The translations under genes and the position numbers were made by a program. Shown piece by piece: positions 1 through 12,400 of a DNA stretch of 64,000 bases. The notes under the pieces are model-generated. The model worked only from the letters and a program-made list of their open reading frames with translations, did no database searches and was not told the origin of the DNA. The stretch comes from Ophthalmolycus amberensis (lineage: Eukaryota; Chordata; Actinopteri; Perciformes; Zoarcidae), in the NCBI GenBank assembly GCA_024529925.1, contig JAFEUB010001065.1, positions 248,501-312,500 of the forward strand, given 5' to 3'. The stretch's first letter is position 1. Each line of letters begins with the position of its first letter.

Positions 1-1055
1 GATTTTCCAGAGTTGCGCAATTCACTAAAATACATACAATAAATCCTCAAGTATATAGTAAATTACGCCCTATTCTGGATTGTAAAAATTAAATCATATT
101 TAGAATATGTTTTAATTACATGATTTGTGATTACTGGCCACATGCATGATTGTTATGGTTAACGTTTCAAACAAATCTAAAGTGACATGTTGGAAGCAGG
201 GACATATGAAACAAAGTTTGTTTTTCAAAATTGTATTTATTTATTACAGCCCAGTCATAACCATGTCATAACCAAATATAATTTGCTGAAAGAAACAAAA
301 ATAACTGCTACAAGCGATGTTCCTGCTAATTTGCATTTGGATGTATTTGCACTGCTGGTCTCAGCAGACAGGACATATTGGTCATGTTGTGAATGGAGGC
401 CACAGTTTGGATACGGTTAGCAAGCAGCACAATTATATGCATCAACAGTCAACTGTTGGCTTTAAAAAACAGCAGATAAGATTATTCCCTCAGGTCCAGA
501 AGCATAGGGAGACATTTCTGTTGCTTTCAAGAGAAGTAGCTAGCAGGAGGTCTGGAGAGTTACTTTATCTCGTAAAGTCTTGAAATGGGAAACGACGGAT
601 GATGGTAAATTTGCTCCAACTAGGCTACACTTGAAATGAACGATTGTCAATGATAATTTAGAAACTGTTAACATGGAGTCCGTCGTCTTTTAGCAAAGTA
701 AATGTGAACGGAGCCTGCTATCATTCAACATTGTGTATGCTAAACTGCTAGCCAGTGTTTGCAATACGTGTTAGCATGCTTTGTTCCAATCAGATGTTCC
801 CAGTTAAATGCTCATGCTAACCAAGCTAATGCGTTGTAGTGACCCCATGCTAGCTCAGGAGAATCAGTGTGACTATCTAGTACTGTTTTGTACTCGATTA
901 GCCCTTCGATGATTGATACGCGTTCACTTTGCTTTCCTGTTCAAAGTTCACAAGTTGGGACTCAACATCAGTGGGTTCCACCGCACATCTCTAAGCAGAA
1001 TGTTGAATATAACATGGGGACTTCAAAGGTCACGCCATTTACATTTCAGGGAGCT
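1..1055. other. AT-rich non-coding stretch, no gene recognised
   Basis: No splice-flanked conserved exon or recognisable protein was seen. The part around 740-860 is rich in GCTAGC/TTAGCATGC-like words of the kind seen in old dispersed fish repeats, but no boundary could be set. On the proposed gene model this lies downstream of the minus-strand host gene. Confidence 0.4.
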
Positions 1056-1403
1056 GATTCTCTCATCCAGAGCAACTTGAATGATTCTTATCCAGAGCAA
1101 CTTGAATGATTCTCTTATCCAGAGCAACTTGAATGATTCTCTCATCCAGAGCAACTTGAATGATTCTCTTATCCAGAGCAACTTGAATGATTCTCTTATC
1201 CAGAGCAACTTGAATGATTCTCTCATCCAGAGCAACTTGAATGATTCTCTTATCCAGAGCAACTTGAATGATTCTCTTATCCAGAGCAACTTGAATGATT
1301 CTCTCATCCAGAGCAACTTGAATGATTCTCTTATCCAGAGCAACTTGAATGATTCTCTTATCCAGAGCAACTTGAATGATTCTCTTATCCAGAGCAACTT
1401 GAA
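1056..1403. repeat. 27-bp minisatellite, about 13 units
   Basis: Tandem units of 27 bp carry the core TCCAGAGCAACTTGAATGAT. The second unit is 2 bp shorter. From the third unit on, two variants (CTTATCC and CTCATCC) follow each other as T-C-T triplets, an 81-bp higher-order period. Because 27 is divisible by three, several frames stay open through the array on both strands. These repetitive ORFs are by-products of the period and are not called as genes. Confidence 0.9.
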
Positions 1404-3791
1404 TCAATGAGGAGGGATTTACTGTTTTGCAAAGGACACATCTTTCTGAATTACTGCTGCAATACACTGTTACATGTCAAAGCTCACTATTTTAGAATTT
1501 CTTCTTGAAATCAGTATATAGCTTAATGTGCCCAGAATCATTACAATGTCTTGTTAAAAATTCATTTTGAACTGACCTTATGCGTATCAGTTTTCAGGAT
1601 TTTAGTGCATTATCCTTGTCAATGACCATATTGTTATTCATCATGTTTTCTTCAAAGTTTCAAAAGTTACCCTGGTGATAAAACATTGTAAAGTGTTTGT
1701 TAGAAAGTGTTTGAATTAAATAAAAAGTTTCCCATAAAGCTGCAGTTTGTCTCTTGTTGCATAATGCCGAGCTTTCCTCAGGATGGAGTAACAGAGAAAC
1801 AGCTTGAGCCCATTTCTACTTTATTCATAAATAAATCTTCAATAAAAACATTTTGTAATGGTTCAGTTTGCATGCATTCTGTTGTTTTAATTACACTGTA
1901 AATGATTACATTTTTGTCTGCAAACGTTTGTTGGTCATCTCTTCAAGCTTGGAGATGTTCCATATAGCTGCAAGGACCTCTTTTTCATGTCCTGGCCAGT
2001 AGTTTATGAACACATCGATGAGATGAAATAAAGCGTACAAGAAATAATTCAATGCTAATTTCATTTAATTTGCTTCTTCTTTTTAAATTCTTATCTGAGT
2101 TTTGGGATTTGAAGTTTTGTGCTGATTAGCAGAGAAACAAACATGGCCTCTCGTTTCTCAGAACAAAGAGCCAGAGTCGACCATAAAAATCCCTTTAACA
2201 GCACTTTACTGCCTGTTAAAAAATATGGTACTAATTACCAGTGGTACTTTGTGCTGATGGTCACCGCCTTGGTTGAAATGTGAACGGCACAATTAGGAGC
2301 AATCAGAGTGAGAAAAAAGACAGACAGTTACATTTCCTTGTGTTCTATTATGGTTTTATTTTCTTGCATGACTGCTGGGAAAAGTCAAGTAAGTATTTTA
2401 CAAATTAAATCGTACTGTCAACAACAAGCATTTGCTCTGAATTAAAACACGTAGATGCATACCCTCATTCAGTGAAAGAGCAACAACAGGCCATCGGGGC
2501 CTGCAGCCAGTCCAACAACACACATGAGGGATTGTACATAATTATTTTTATCATTGACAATTCTTTGTAATGTGTCTCTGTAAATAGTGCATTTCACTTT
2601 TTACCAAGACAAACATTTTGCTTTGGACAAACTAACAGGCGAAGTGTGTTGAACAAAGGAATTTCTGATTATGAAAGTCAATCTTCTTTGCTTGAGGCAA
2701 AGCTAGTACATTTAAGTATAATGCATTTATTTATTTATCTATAACTAGAGGCGAGAAAAAGATTTTGGTCAAAACTTGCTAATGAAGAAAATACAGCATG
2801 ACGGCCTCTATTACTCCACTCAATGAAAATGTACTATCTGGAACGGCCGAGTTGGGAAAAATATCGAAATGATGTCAGAAATGTCTCAATTACACGGTAA
2901 ACATCTAAATGACTTCAGCAACGTAGTGATAGTGTCATCTCATTACTGCATCTTTTGTCAAATGTAATTATATGATAATCAAAGGCATGAGAGGGACAAA
3001 TTGAATCAAAAACATTTAGGGAGAGGCCAAGAGAGCAGCAACACACACACGGAGGGAAACGGAGCTGCTACACGTCACTGACTGGAATAAACCTTTGTCG
3101 GCCCTCCCGCTCTCATGGCTCATTCAGACAATAGGCACACCGTAAAACTTCAAACACACACAAAGAATGACGGCGGCCCGGGCTGAGGAAACATCAGATG
3201 CAGAGAGGAGAGGGCGGCTGGCCTCCAACAACGTCTGTGTCAACTGGCTTCTGATTTACCAGAGCAGCAAGGTTAGAGAGCAGAGATAGAGGTGCTGGGC
3301 TGATACTGGCCGGTTATTCAAAATCTGATATTGAAATAAAGGAAGTTCCTCCCTGACCGCTGTATCAAAATACTCTGTGATGAAACTACATTTTATCTGA
3401 ACTTTAGATTTGGTGAACTGCCCGGCAACACTTAAACCAACTGTTAAGCTTAAAGGAAATTAACTTTTTCACATTTTTCTCAGTGTTTTCACCCAGATAT
3501 GAATGCAATTTGAACACTAAATAGTTTAATGAGTTAATGAGTTAGAATGATTGGAAATCTGTACAAACTACAGAAGCATTGGCAGCTTCATAAAATAAAT
3601 ACAATACTAATACTGTATGTAGCTGGGACCACACTAATGTGTGAGCAGCTGCATGAGAAAGTAACAACACAGAACACACTTCAGTGAAAAACAAATCCTA
3701 GGCATGATTTGCGATGCTGTGTGGACAGATATGGGGGAGGCAGGCGGGTGGGCCGGGCGGTGCTGGTTCTTCCTGGAGGAGAGGTGGGAGT
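1404..3791 (-). other. Probable 3' UTR and downstream flank of the minus-strand host gene
   Basis: This region follows the TAG stop of the terminal exon on the minus strand. TTTATT on the plus strand (AATAAA on the minus strand) occurs around 2727-2740, 2349 and 1820, so the transcript end cannot be fixed. The first of these would give a 3' UTR of about 1 kb. No other gene was seen. The 2950-3250 segment is mixed in composition and looks non-repetitive. Confidence 0.4.
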
Positions 3792-3940
3792 CTAGGGGAA
3801 GTTGGTCGGGAAGAGGCTGAGCGGCTGGCTCTCGTTGGTGGGCAGGGGGGAGCGGTAGCCCTCGAAGTTGCGTGGGATGCTGCCGCTGGTGGAGCCCGAG
3901 CTGTTACTGAGGGTCTCGATGCTGCCCTCCCTCTGCAGCT
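3792..3940 (-). CDS. Terminal coding exon of an unidentified host gene (Ser-rich C-terminal tail)
   Basis: Seen on the minus strand: a long (CT)n polypyrimidine run ending in TGCAG at 3941, then an open frame that finishes at TAG (3794-3792). The exon supplies the last two bases of a Glu codon and then encodes a 48-residue tail. The tail contains a Ser/Thr-rich cluster (IETLSNSSGSTSGS) and ends SQPLSLFPTNFP. Low-complexity acidic or basic runs and transposon motifs are absent, and the composition is that of a conserved, possibly phosphorylated tail. The incoming phase matches the outgoing phase of the exon at 33389-33565, so they are taken as neighbouring exons. The gene was not recognised with enough certainty to name it, and the phosphorylation idea is inference. 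An alternative acceptor CAG lies 8 nt further in (exon from 3932) but would shift the frame. Confidence 0.72.
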
Positions 3941-3941
3941 C

Positions 3942-3945
<4 letters not shown>

Positions 3946-3974
<29 letters not shown>
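3946..3974. repeat. (GA)n microsatellite forming the terminal-exon polypyrimidine tract
   Basis: A run of about 14 GA dinucleotides directly abuts the minus-strand splice acceptor. Read on the minus strand it is the (CT)n tract just upstream of TGCAG, so a length-variable microsatellite serves as the polypyrimidine tract. Confidence 0.85.
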
Positions 3975-3976
<2 letters not shown>

Positions 3977-4333
3977 TTGAGTCGGAGTCATCAGGTGATC
4001 TGTTTACAACCACAAGAGCTAAGCTAATCAGACAACACAACTGTGCGGGTCAAATGTCCACATGCACAGTTTGTCTTCTGACACATACTCTGTATCCTTA
4101 TTCTGCCCTCATCATTCGGGCTGGCTATCAAGCCGAAATACCTTTTCAGTATGAAATTAAATGCATCCATAGCATCAAATATTAAAAAAGTTTGAAGCTC
4201 CTTGAATGTCCTTGAATGCTTTCTTAGGTCTTGTTTGCATATTCTAAATTAGTTACCTCCTAATTGAATTAAAAACTTTATCAATTTTGCATTCTTTTAT
4301 TTTGCCATGTTTCTTTAATGTTATGATGTGGGG

Positions 4334-4979
4334 TGTTTCACGGACCCAAATGCAGACTCAGACAGCGAAGTTCTATTTCAAAACCAAGGTTCGTTTATTT
4401 CTCTCAGTCAAGGGAAAAAACAGGAAATGGACAAAGTCAATAGGAGGCGTCTCCACGCCTCCGCCCGGTTCCAAGCCGGAAAGTGGCTAATCCTGCGGAG
4501 CGGCAGACGAAGCCGACAGGAAAACTGTCAAACGTCAATACGGAGGCGCGTCCTCGCGCTCCGCTCGGATCTCAGCCGGGAAGTGGCCGGTCCGCGTCCG
4601 CGGCTGGCAGGCAGGCTGGATCGTCTGTGTGACACCCGAGGCTCGACACAGGAACGCCAAGACTACACAGTTGATCTCCGAGGAACGAACTGGAAGGCTT
4701 CCTCGTACAGGTGAAAACCCGAGGCTCGACACTGTACGGCAGGCAGGTCGAAAAAACGAGAGGCAACGTTAGTAGCGGCTCTTCAGAGAGTGAACAAATG
4801 GACTACTCACGGGTCGGAATACCAGGTAGGTAAACGGACGGACTGACAACTGGGATGAGAGTGACAGGGGTATTTATGTCAGCTGGAGGCGATCACCGGA
4901 GATGAGGCACAGCTGTGCCTACGGAGAGAGGCGCGGCAGTGGGCGGGACTCTTAGGAGGACACTACTGAGGGAAATACA
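4334..4979 (-). mobile_element. Probable solo LTR, Sushi/gypsy-like, minus orientation
   Basis: A GC-richer block stands out from its AT-rich surroundings. On the minus strand it reads as an LTR. There is a TATA-like ATAAATA (4871-4877), then GTCAGTCCGT about 30 nt downstream (4838-4847), then AATAAA (4399-4394), then an end resembling TTTGGGTCCGTGAAACA. The order and spacing, and the words TTGTCAG and TTTGGGTCC, match the LTRs at 52259 and 55303, although the bulk sequence differs. A short motif, ACCCGAGGCTCGACAC, occurs twice inside. No internal retroelement sequence flanks it and no clean target duplication was seen, so the ends are approximate. Confidence 0.6.
4871..4877 (-). promoter_or_regulatory. 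TATA-like box of the solo LTR
   Basis: ATAAATA on the minus strand lies about 30 nt upstream of the TTGTCAGTCCGT segment, which is the position expected for the RNA start by comparison with the complete element at 52259-55866. Confidence 0.4.
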
Positions 4980-4999
4980 GCAGAGTTTAGACATAAATC

Positions 5000-7900
5000 C
5001 TCACATTTAATGGTTGCTTGTGTTAAGACGTCATTAAACACACTTACTATTACTGAATCTATCTCTTGGAAACATCCATCGCAGTTTACTGACTCATTTA
5101 TTGGCCTAACTGTACATCTGTAATTGTGTTTATGTTCTATATTGTATTATTACCAACTGATATAAATGATGGTGAAAACTATGAAAATAAGATCCAAGTT
5201 ATAATAAAGCAGAATGATCCTATAACCCACTGTTTCAGCAGCATACATGAAAACATGACAGCAATTTCAAACATTACAGGAAATAGGAAATGCTTTTAAA
5301 TGACGCAGTGTCAAAGTGTGCACAGGACACTAACATTAGCACCATTGTTCAGCATCATCACTACATTGAACATAAAGTAGGAACAAAACAGGAGATCCCT
5401 TCTTATTGCATTACCATGAATTACTCATCCGATATGAACTTACATCTGTGTTATTGGCAGAGGAAGTCCACAGCTGTGGGATTAACCCACAGCATCAGTG
5501 GATGAGAGTTATTCTGGGACACCACCAAACTTCTCCTAACACTCTCTGGGGGACAGAGAGCATTTCTCTGACATGCTCACATTGCTCCACAGCCCTTCAG
5601 ACCAGACCAGACCAAGTTACTCTGCTGAGGATCTCCGCATAAGGAACCTATTACTGTTATTACATGCTATAAACCATATCCGACGATATATGGACAGAAT
5701 ATCTTGCGCGTAAGTGGCAGCACAGTATTAAGAATGTGATGCATGTAGTGTATTGTATCGTCCATCAGGCCCTTCACTGTCTTTAATCTGCTGCTGCCCG
5801 CCTGCTCTGCTGGCAGTGGTCTATGCCCTGTGAGCGTGTGTCAATGTGCATCTGTGAGTATGGCATGTCATCAAGAAAATTGAGAGCAGGAAATTATAAC
5901 GCACGTACATGACAACACAGGCGGCAGACTCCGGTTTTAAAAAGGGAAGCCAATACGGAAGTGCCTTAAACTTGTGCTCTTTCCAATGGCCAGCAGGTTG
6001 ATAAAAAGAGGCTGGTTCTATGAGTCTATGAGAAAATGACCCTAAATCTCACTTCATTTATTCCCTCAGTAAACATTGTAAACATGAGTTTATGGTCTCA
6101 ATCGCTTTTGTCATGTTACTTAAGTTACGGACGTAAATTAAAATAAGTCTACGTTGACTTTTAGTTTCACATGGGACACAGACAGCGGTTTCCTGGGTGA
6201 AAGTCCCGAGTTGGACCGTGGTCGTGGGTCGACATGTGGTTTCAGGCACCGTTAAAATGATGAGATCCATGAGTTTTGGTGGCTTATCAGATGCATAATG
6301 GTTTAAAAAAATGTAAGCAAGTATTGTACAACATGAAATATCTTTGACCATTGCCAAATAAAGTAGAAATACGCTGTTCGTGCCACAAAGTAAACCAAGA
6401 GGAAATGCACCGGTAAATTACCTGGCGTTGTTTAAATGCATGGCTGTTTGTGGTCTGAACATGGCAATAAACCCCAAAATCAAGAAAACATGCTGACATG
6501 ATAGCCTGCACTTATATTAATAACTAGTGTACAGAATAAAAATAAAAGCTGACATGCTGTCTGTAGCTGCAATCTGACCTACAGTTTCTTTCTGGTGTCA
6601 GTTTAAAACAGCAGTTATAACTGGGCCAGAAGATCATGCTGTGAATTCTTTCTACTGTTTGTGGTGATGTTGAACTGCACACTGCTGCCTCTCAAAAACT
6701 AACTGCAGAGCAAATGAGTGACCTTGAGATGAACAGGTCTAATTAGCTTAAGAGTCTTTTCTAACTCATGCTGCACTGACATGAAACCGTTTAATGCGTC
6801 CTGCAGATGTTCAGAGGCCAATATGGATCCTGTCTTTGTCACGTACTGCATGCAGGAAGTGGGAGCTTCTTACTTTAGCCAAGGGAAACCTAATACAAAC
6901 CACACTGTTATTACCCCGGCTAACACGCAATGTTAGCCACTGCGGTGTTATCCCAGCCCGCTGCCTGCCCCCCTCCTGTTTAATTCCCCAGCACTGCACG
7001 GGGCAGACATGCTGCAGTAATCCCAGGCAGGGGCGAGGACTGCTGGTTCACACTGCTCTGGGTTCAGATAAGGTGTGGATTTATAAAGCCACTTATACTG
7101 GTGCTTTATTAGATGAGGTTGCTAATAGTTGCAAATACTGTTTTAACCAGAAAATTCCCCAATTTTGAATGAGTCCGGATTATAAACCTATTAAAGACCC
7201 CAGTGCGCAGTGATGGGTCTTTTAGTGTAACTCTAGACAATGTAGCTGTTTTATTGTTGTTCATTCAGGATGCTCATGAATTGTTATGTCCCCGATGAAA
7301 CCAAGGATGATGATATTGTTACAACATACTAACAATTGCAATGGCACAGTACAACAAAGTGTCCCACCTATCATATATCATCTGTATATCTGGACATGGT
7401 TTGTATGGATGCATCAATGAGCTGAACAACATACCAGAAATGTGCAGCACTCGTGGTGATTTTGCACTTTAAAAGACAATTTCTTTACTCACGCACATGA
7501 AGTAGCAGTGCCAGGGTTTATCTGTAAGAATATGGGTCATCAGCAATGATATCATTTTTACAGCCACAGCTCCAGGCAAGCAGAGACAAGTGCTGGAGCC
7601 ACTGAGACTGAGCATCACCTCTCATCCGCAGCCCTGCACCGCTCCTGTTCTCCAACTCCTCGTCTCAATGCCGATGTGACACCCAGGGGTCCTATGGGAG
7701 GGCCAGGGATCTCCAGCCAAATGCTGCTTCTTTCTACCCATTAGTAACTTTATTGAGCTGTGTTCTTCCTGTCAATCAGTAAAATGCGACTCATCGTTTA
7801 CTCTGTTTCTTACATCACAGCTTCCTTGCTTTCTACTGCGCTGACAGTATCTGCCAGCCACTTGCCCTCCCAGCTAGCCTTTTTGCCAGCTCCATCTGCA

Positions 7901-9160
7901 CTGTTGCCGTGTTATTGTAGGCGCTATAAGCTGCTGAACACCCCAGTCAAGCCCTAAAGGCCTTTTCTAGTGCTGCCTAATCCACCTCATTGTGTGACGC
8001 CCACCAGCTATTCAACAAGTCTTAACCTCTCACGCCCCCGACACAATCCCCCAGCACTCTAATGTTGGGGATCTTTTCCTCTGGGGCTGATGTCACTAGG
8101 TAAAGTAATATGGTTATTTACAAGGTGGTTTTGTCCATCGTGATGTGTAGATAATGCTGTTCTGGACAGAGGCCAATAAAGAAATGGAAACTACTGTAGT
8201 GTTTGACTGATTCAGGCTTTTACAGGATGGCTGATTTGGGCCGGCGGATGGATATTTTCTGCTAATCTTTGGCTAATCTTTGGCTTATCTTTAAAGATGT
8301 AAATTTCAATGCCAAACGTTATATGTATTTGAAATATTAACGCTGATAACAGCAGCTTAAATGTGACTATTTGGATCTTGCAATGAGGTGTTTCCTCCAG
8401 TGCTTTATCTTTCTCAAGCAAAAACCTCTCAAATAGCATTTTGACCATTTTAGGTCACTGAAATAAAATGTTTCTGATCAAGAAAGCGTCTCGTCAGGTG
8501 TACAGCCTAATCTTGGAACTCATTCTGTTGTTGGTGTTTTCTTTGGGACTGGAGCTGTGTTCTGTGACAATACCAGTGGCCAGACTTCAAAAGAACCCAA
8601 GATACAGAGTCGAAAAAGCTATCAGTAAAACAGCATTGGATGCCACAGGTGGAGATAACAGAGGAGGTTTTTCAGGATGGATTCTTGGCAGTGTTGAACA
8701 AGGGGAAAATGTGGCTGTTTGGACACGCGTCCTCGCACAATCCGACCGAGACACATATAACAACAAAGAGGCAAGTTAATACCTCATCAGCCAATCGTAC
8801 ATACAGAGGAAATGATCAGAAACAATGCAGTCTGCATGCTCGGCTGTGAACAGGTCGTAATCCTCATCCTCCTCTCACACAAACACGCACAGACTCCAGC
8901 ATACACACTTTCATTTTCATACCAACACACAGGCTAAATCTATTCTCAAATGAAAAGCACAGCAAATACTCTAGTTGTTACTGAAAAAGAAATAAGAAAA
9001 CAGTGTCACATAATCATTTTTAGCTAAACATGCTCCTTTTTTATCACAACTTGGGTCTTATGTTCATGGTTTCTTTCATTATTCCAATCAGTTTGGCTAC
9101 TTACAGTATACTGTTGTAAGTAATAGCTCCAGAGATGGCCGTGTGAACCGTGTGAAACCA
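5000..9160. other. Intronic sequence with one old dispersed repeat
   Basis: Apart from the repeat at 5925-6370, nothing definite was found. There is no exon with splice sites and no RNA gene. Short ORFs here lack recognisable domains. Confidence 0.4.
5925..6370. repeat. Copy of a widespread teleost dispersed repeat (3' part)
   Basis: The segment running through 'gaagccaatacggaagtgcc', 'gtctatgagaaaatgaccct' and 'ttatggtctcaatcgctttt' is recognised from memory as part of a long dispersed repeat common in percomorph genomes. A 5' part of what appears to be the same family lies at 60180-60310. The superfamily is not known to me. The assignment rests on recognition, not on a search. Confidence 0.5.
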
Positions 9161-9164
9161 GAAG

Positions 9165-9350
9165 TACCATATTTATATTCACCCAAAACATGATCTAAAC
9201 AATAAAACAATATAATGGTGATTAACAAATATGTAGAAATGCTGATATGTAACGTATTTCTGGTTCAGAAACGTAGAGTTGGAGAAACTTAAATGCAAAC
9301 GTTTTATTCTGGCGATTGGTTTGTGAGTTACATCCTTTATGTGAAAACTG
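9165..9350. repeat. Dispersed repeat, copy 1 of a family also near 47.3-47.6 kb
   Basis: The words cccaaaacatgatct, tgtagaaatg(c/t)tgat and ttttattctgg(c/t)ga(t/c)tgg occur in the same order here and at 47420-47630. This shows a shared dispersed repeat, diverged between the copies. No coding potential is seen. Confidence 0.5.
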
Positions 9351-9572
9351 AGCTATCTCCATGAAAACTAAGCAAACTCCATCCACTGAGGAAGACCGTG
9401 AGGCACGGTTGAAAGCTGTGGAAAACGCTTGTCAGTGGACCTTGAGTTAAGATTAGTTTATTCATTTATTATTGGCATATCATAATTCCATGCCTAAACC
9501 TTAGACCTGACCTGGTTTTGTCTTTTTTTTCTTCGTGAGATAATTTGGCTCTCAAGAATGCTGATATATGTG

Positions 9573-9617
<45 letters not shown>

Positions 9618-12400
9618 CTACATATGCATAGGACGTCCTGTGGCCCTGACTGGCAGTGTGTTGGTGTGTGTCATGTGCATGTTGTGGTGAGACGAGACTC
9701 ACCACTGAGAGGAAGGATCAAAGAGAAAACGAGGGAGCTCTTAATCAGAGGGTCTGTGCTGGGTAGAGTCCCATCCATCCGTCTATCCATCCTCCCTTTC
9801 TCTCTCTCTCTCTCTCTCTGGGAGAGGTTAGGATGGGGGTAGTAACCCATAGCGATAGTATACTTATCCCAGCTGATTGTTTTTGTGTTTTAACTTTAAT
9901 CTCACCGTTGGCCCCAGCTGGCTCTGATTAGTCCTCTCACGTCACATTCCAACCCCCAACAGTCTCTCACACACACACTTACACAGAAGTGCATATGCAC
10001 ACTGGCCGATGTCAAAAAGGGTTCACATACATGTTGGTGTTGGATGGAATTTGGCTGGTAGCACTATTTGTTAAATGAACCCACCAACAATTCATGAGCA
10101 TCCCTCTGTTGATTTAGTCACTACTCTCATGTCAGGTTTTTTTAAATAGTAAACTAAAACATTAATTAAAGAAATAAAAATATGACATTCATTTGTTTTG
10201 TTCCCCAGGCATATATTATGGGGAGCCCCTTCGGGCTCAGCGTGTGACAGAGGGACAGTAGGGCTGGGGGCAGAAGCAGCGACCCTACTGGTTGACCCAC
10301 ACTGCAATCTGAGCTACAGCTGCCTAAAAGATGGCTAAAAGAATATTTCATGTTTTCCTCCTGGCTTTTATCTTTTAACTACGTACAGATGACTATTAAA
10401 TACTAGTCTACATTAAAATCCTGGATGCTAATTTTGTACATGGCTAGCTGATGCAATTCTCCTATTTTCAGGTGTGCATAACTCCTACTGATGGCACATT
10501 GGTCGACATTTAAAGCATTCAATTAAATAATATCTTTGGTTTTTTTCATGCAACTAATGCAAAGTGGGTTACCAATGTCAGGTGTCAATTCATGGCCTGA
10601 ACTTCCTTTTCTGTTTTGTCATAGAGGTCATAGAGGAGGGGCCAATCCTCTATGACTTCCTAGCAGAATGCTTGGTGATCATGTGATCACAACGGTTTTA
10701 TTCACAATGGTGGCAGTGCTACGTGACGATGGGTTTGTCTCTCCCAGCAGTGATGATGGTTCTCCTCGTGGCAATGACATAATATTTTAATAATAATAAT
10801 ATTTTAATTCAGAGCGATGACAGTGTCCACACATTTTAGAAACAACGAGGTCGTGATTTCTCTTCCTCAGGTCATTAGAACCTTACTTTCAAAACAAATC
10901 ACCAAGGACATTTTCGGGACCCTGCTGTTGGCGCTGTGGACACTCAATAACATGCATAAACTGTGCATGCTGCATTAACATGGTTTCCGTCATTTAAGTC
11001 ACAGTCTTTTCTGTCTAATGTTGCCAATCCCATGGTGGCAGAAGATAAGGAAATTATGACTGATGACTTTCTGTCTCAAGAGGACTGTATGATTAACCCA
11101 ATGGGGTTAACAGCATGATCAAGTTTAGTCATTGAAGGGCTCTGTGGGACATAAAGTCAAAGAAACACTTGTTAAACACCTCCAGGTTGTCAGTGTCACA
11201 TAACAAATATAGTTTTCTTATTAATGTCAATCAATCAATAGCACTGGCATGCTATTAAGATACTGAGTTCAACTACACCAATAATATATGTAAAAAATTA
11301 CCATTAATAATAAGGACTTACAGATGTTTTACACATGAGAGCATGTCGACATCGCTGTGTGAGCCCTTGCTCTGCACAATCCTTAGAAAGCTGGCCAGTT
11401 GGACGACTGAGTCCACATTAGTGGGGAAAGCTCATTAACATCTACTGGAGATCATCCTGATGGACTGTGAAAAGCCAGGCTTAACACACCCTCCTATGTA
11501 AAGGACAGCTCACATAAATGCGGCTGGAGACACTCACACCACATACGGTGTATCAGGATAAATGGCATGTGAAGCGTTCAAATGGAGCCACGTGCTGGAT
11601 GTTGATACCCATTTCATTTTGTGCACTGCTCAAACACTCGGGTATAGCCTGGATCAAGCTCGATGGATTTTTGTATTGTTCATATTTGCAAGATGATAGG
11701 AAACATTTTGACTAAAGGTTAGTGCTGCAGTCCTGAATTCAACAAAACAGATGACATCTACCAAGTACTCACAAAGGCAAAGGGACGCTTTAAGCACCTT
11801 TATGAACACACCATCAGTGTCCAGCTCACACACTGGCTAGTCCACAAAGAACGCCGGCCTCACGCTTGAACTCCACAGGGTAAACTCCAGCAAGCAGCTA
11901 GTCCCATGAATCATGACACTCAACAGGTTACGTGATTAAGAAACAAATGAAAAAGAAAGTAAGTGATTCATGGGGCTAATTCAGGGCCCTGAGCGGGCAC
12001 TTTCTCTTTGCCTTCTCTGAGATACACCAGCTCCAAATACACAGCTGACCACAACTTCACAAGGGGCTGCTCATTAGAGTTTTTTACAAGGGGTGCCAAC
12101 AACAGGCCGGGACACTCCTGACACTCTATGTGGGCCACTTTGAATTAGGCCTCTAATGAAAACCTAGTGCTGACCCAGGATTTGACTGGCTACTTACTCA
12201 GAGCAGACTGACAGCCGCCTCACCACTGGGCACTGTATGGAACTGCTTTTATAGGCCGACTGCTGCTCTCGGGCCAAAAGAGAGCAACAACCAACCCAGA
12301 CTGCTCTATGAGCAACATGGACAGCAAATATAGAAAATAATGTAATTCAACTGAATATCTGATCATTTGAGGACATTTGAGGACTTCCTAAAGGCAAGGC
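9351..12400. other. Intronic sequence, no gene seen
   Basis: Holds the CA and TC microsatellites near 9.6-9.8 kb. Otherwise it is AT-rich non-coding DNA without recognised exons, RNA genes or mobile-element ends. Confidence 0.4.
9574..9616. repeat. (AC)n microsatellite
   Basis: About 21 uninterrupted AC units. A shorter (TC)n run follows at 9798-9819. Confidence 0.95.

Noticed and set aside
1023..1467. Three overlapping repetitive ORFs (LIQSNLNDS, WIRESFKLL, RIIQVALDK) on both strands
   Set aside because: All follow from a 27-bp tandem repeat without stop words. No start context, domain or flanking exon supports a protein.
3698..3991. Alternative + and - strand ORFs over the terminal exon
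   Set aside because: Only the frame with a splice acceptor and a sensible stop gives a plausible protein tail.
4572..4766. Small ORFs within the solo LTR
   Set aside because: GC-rich LTR DNA without domains.
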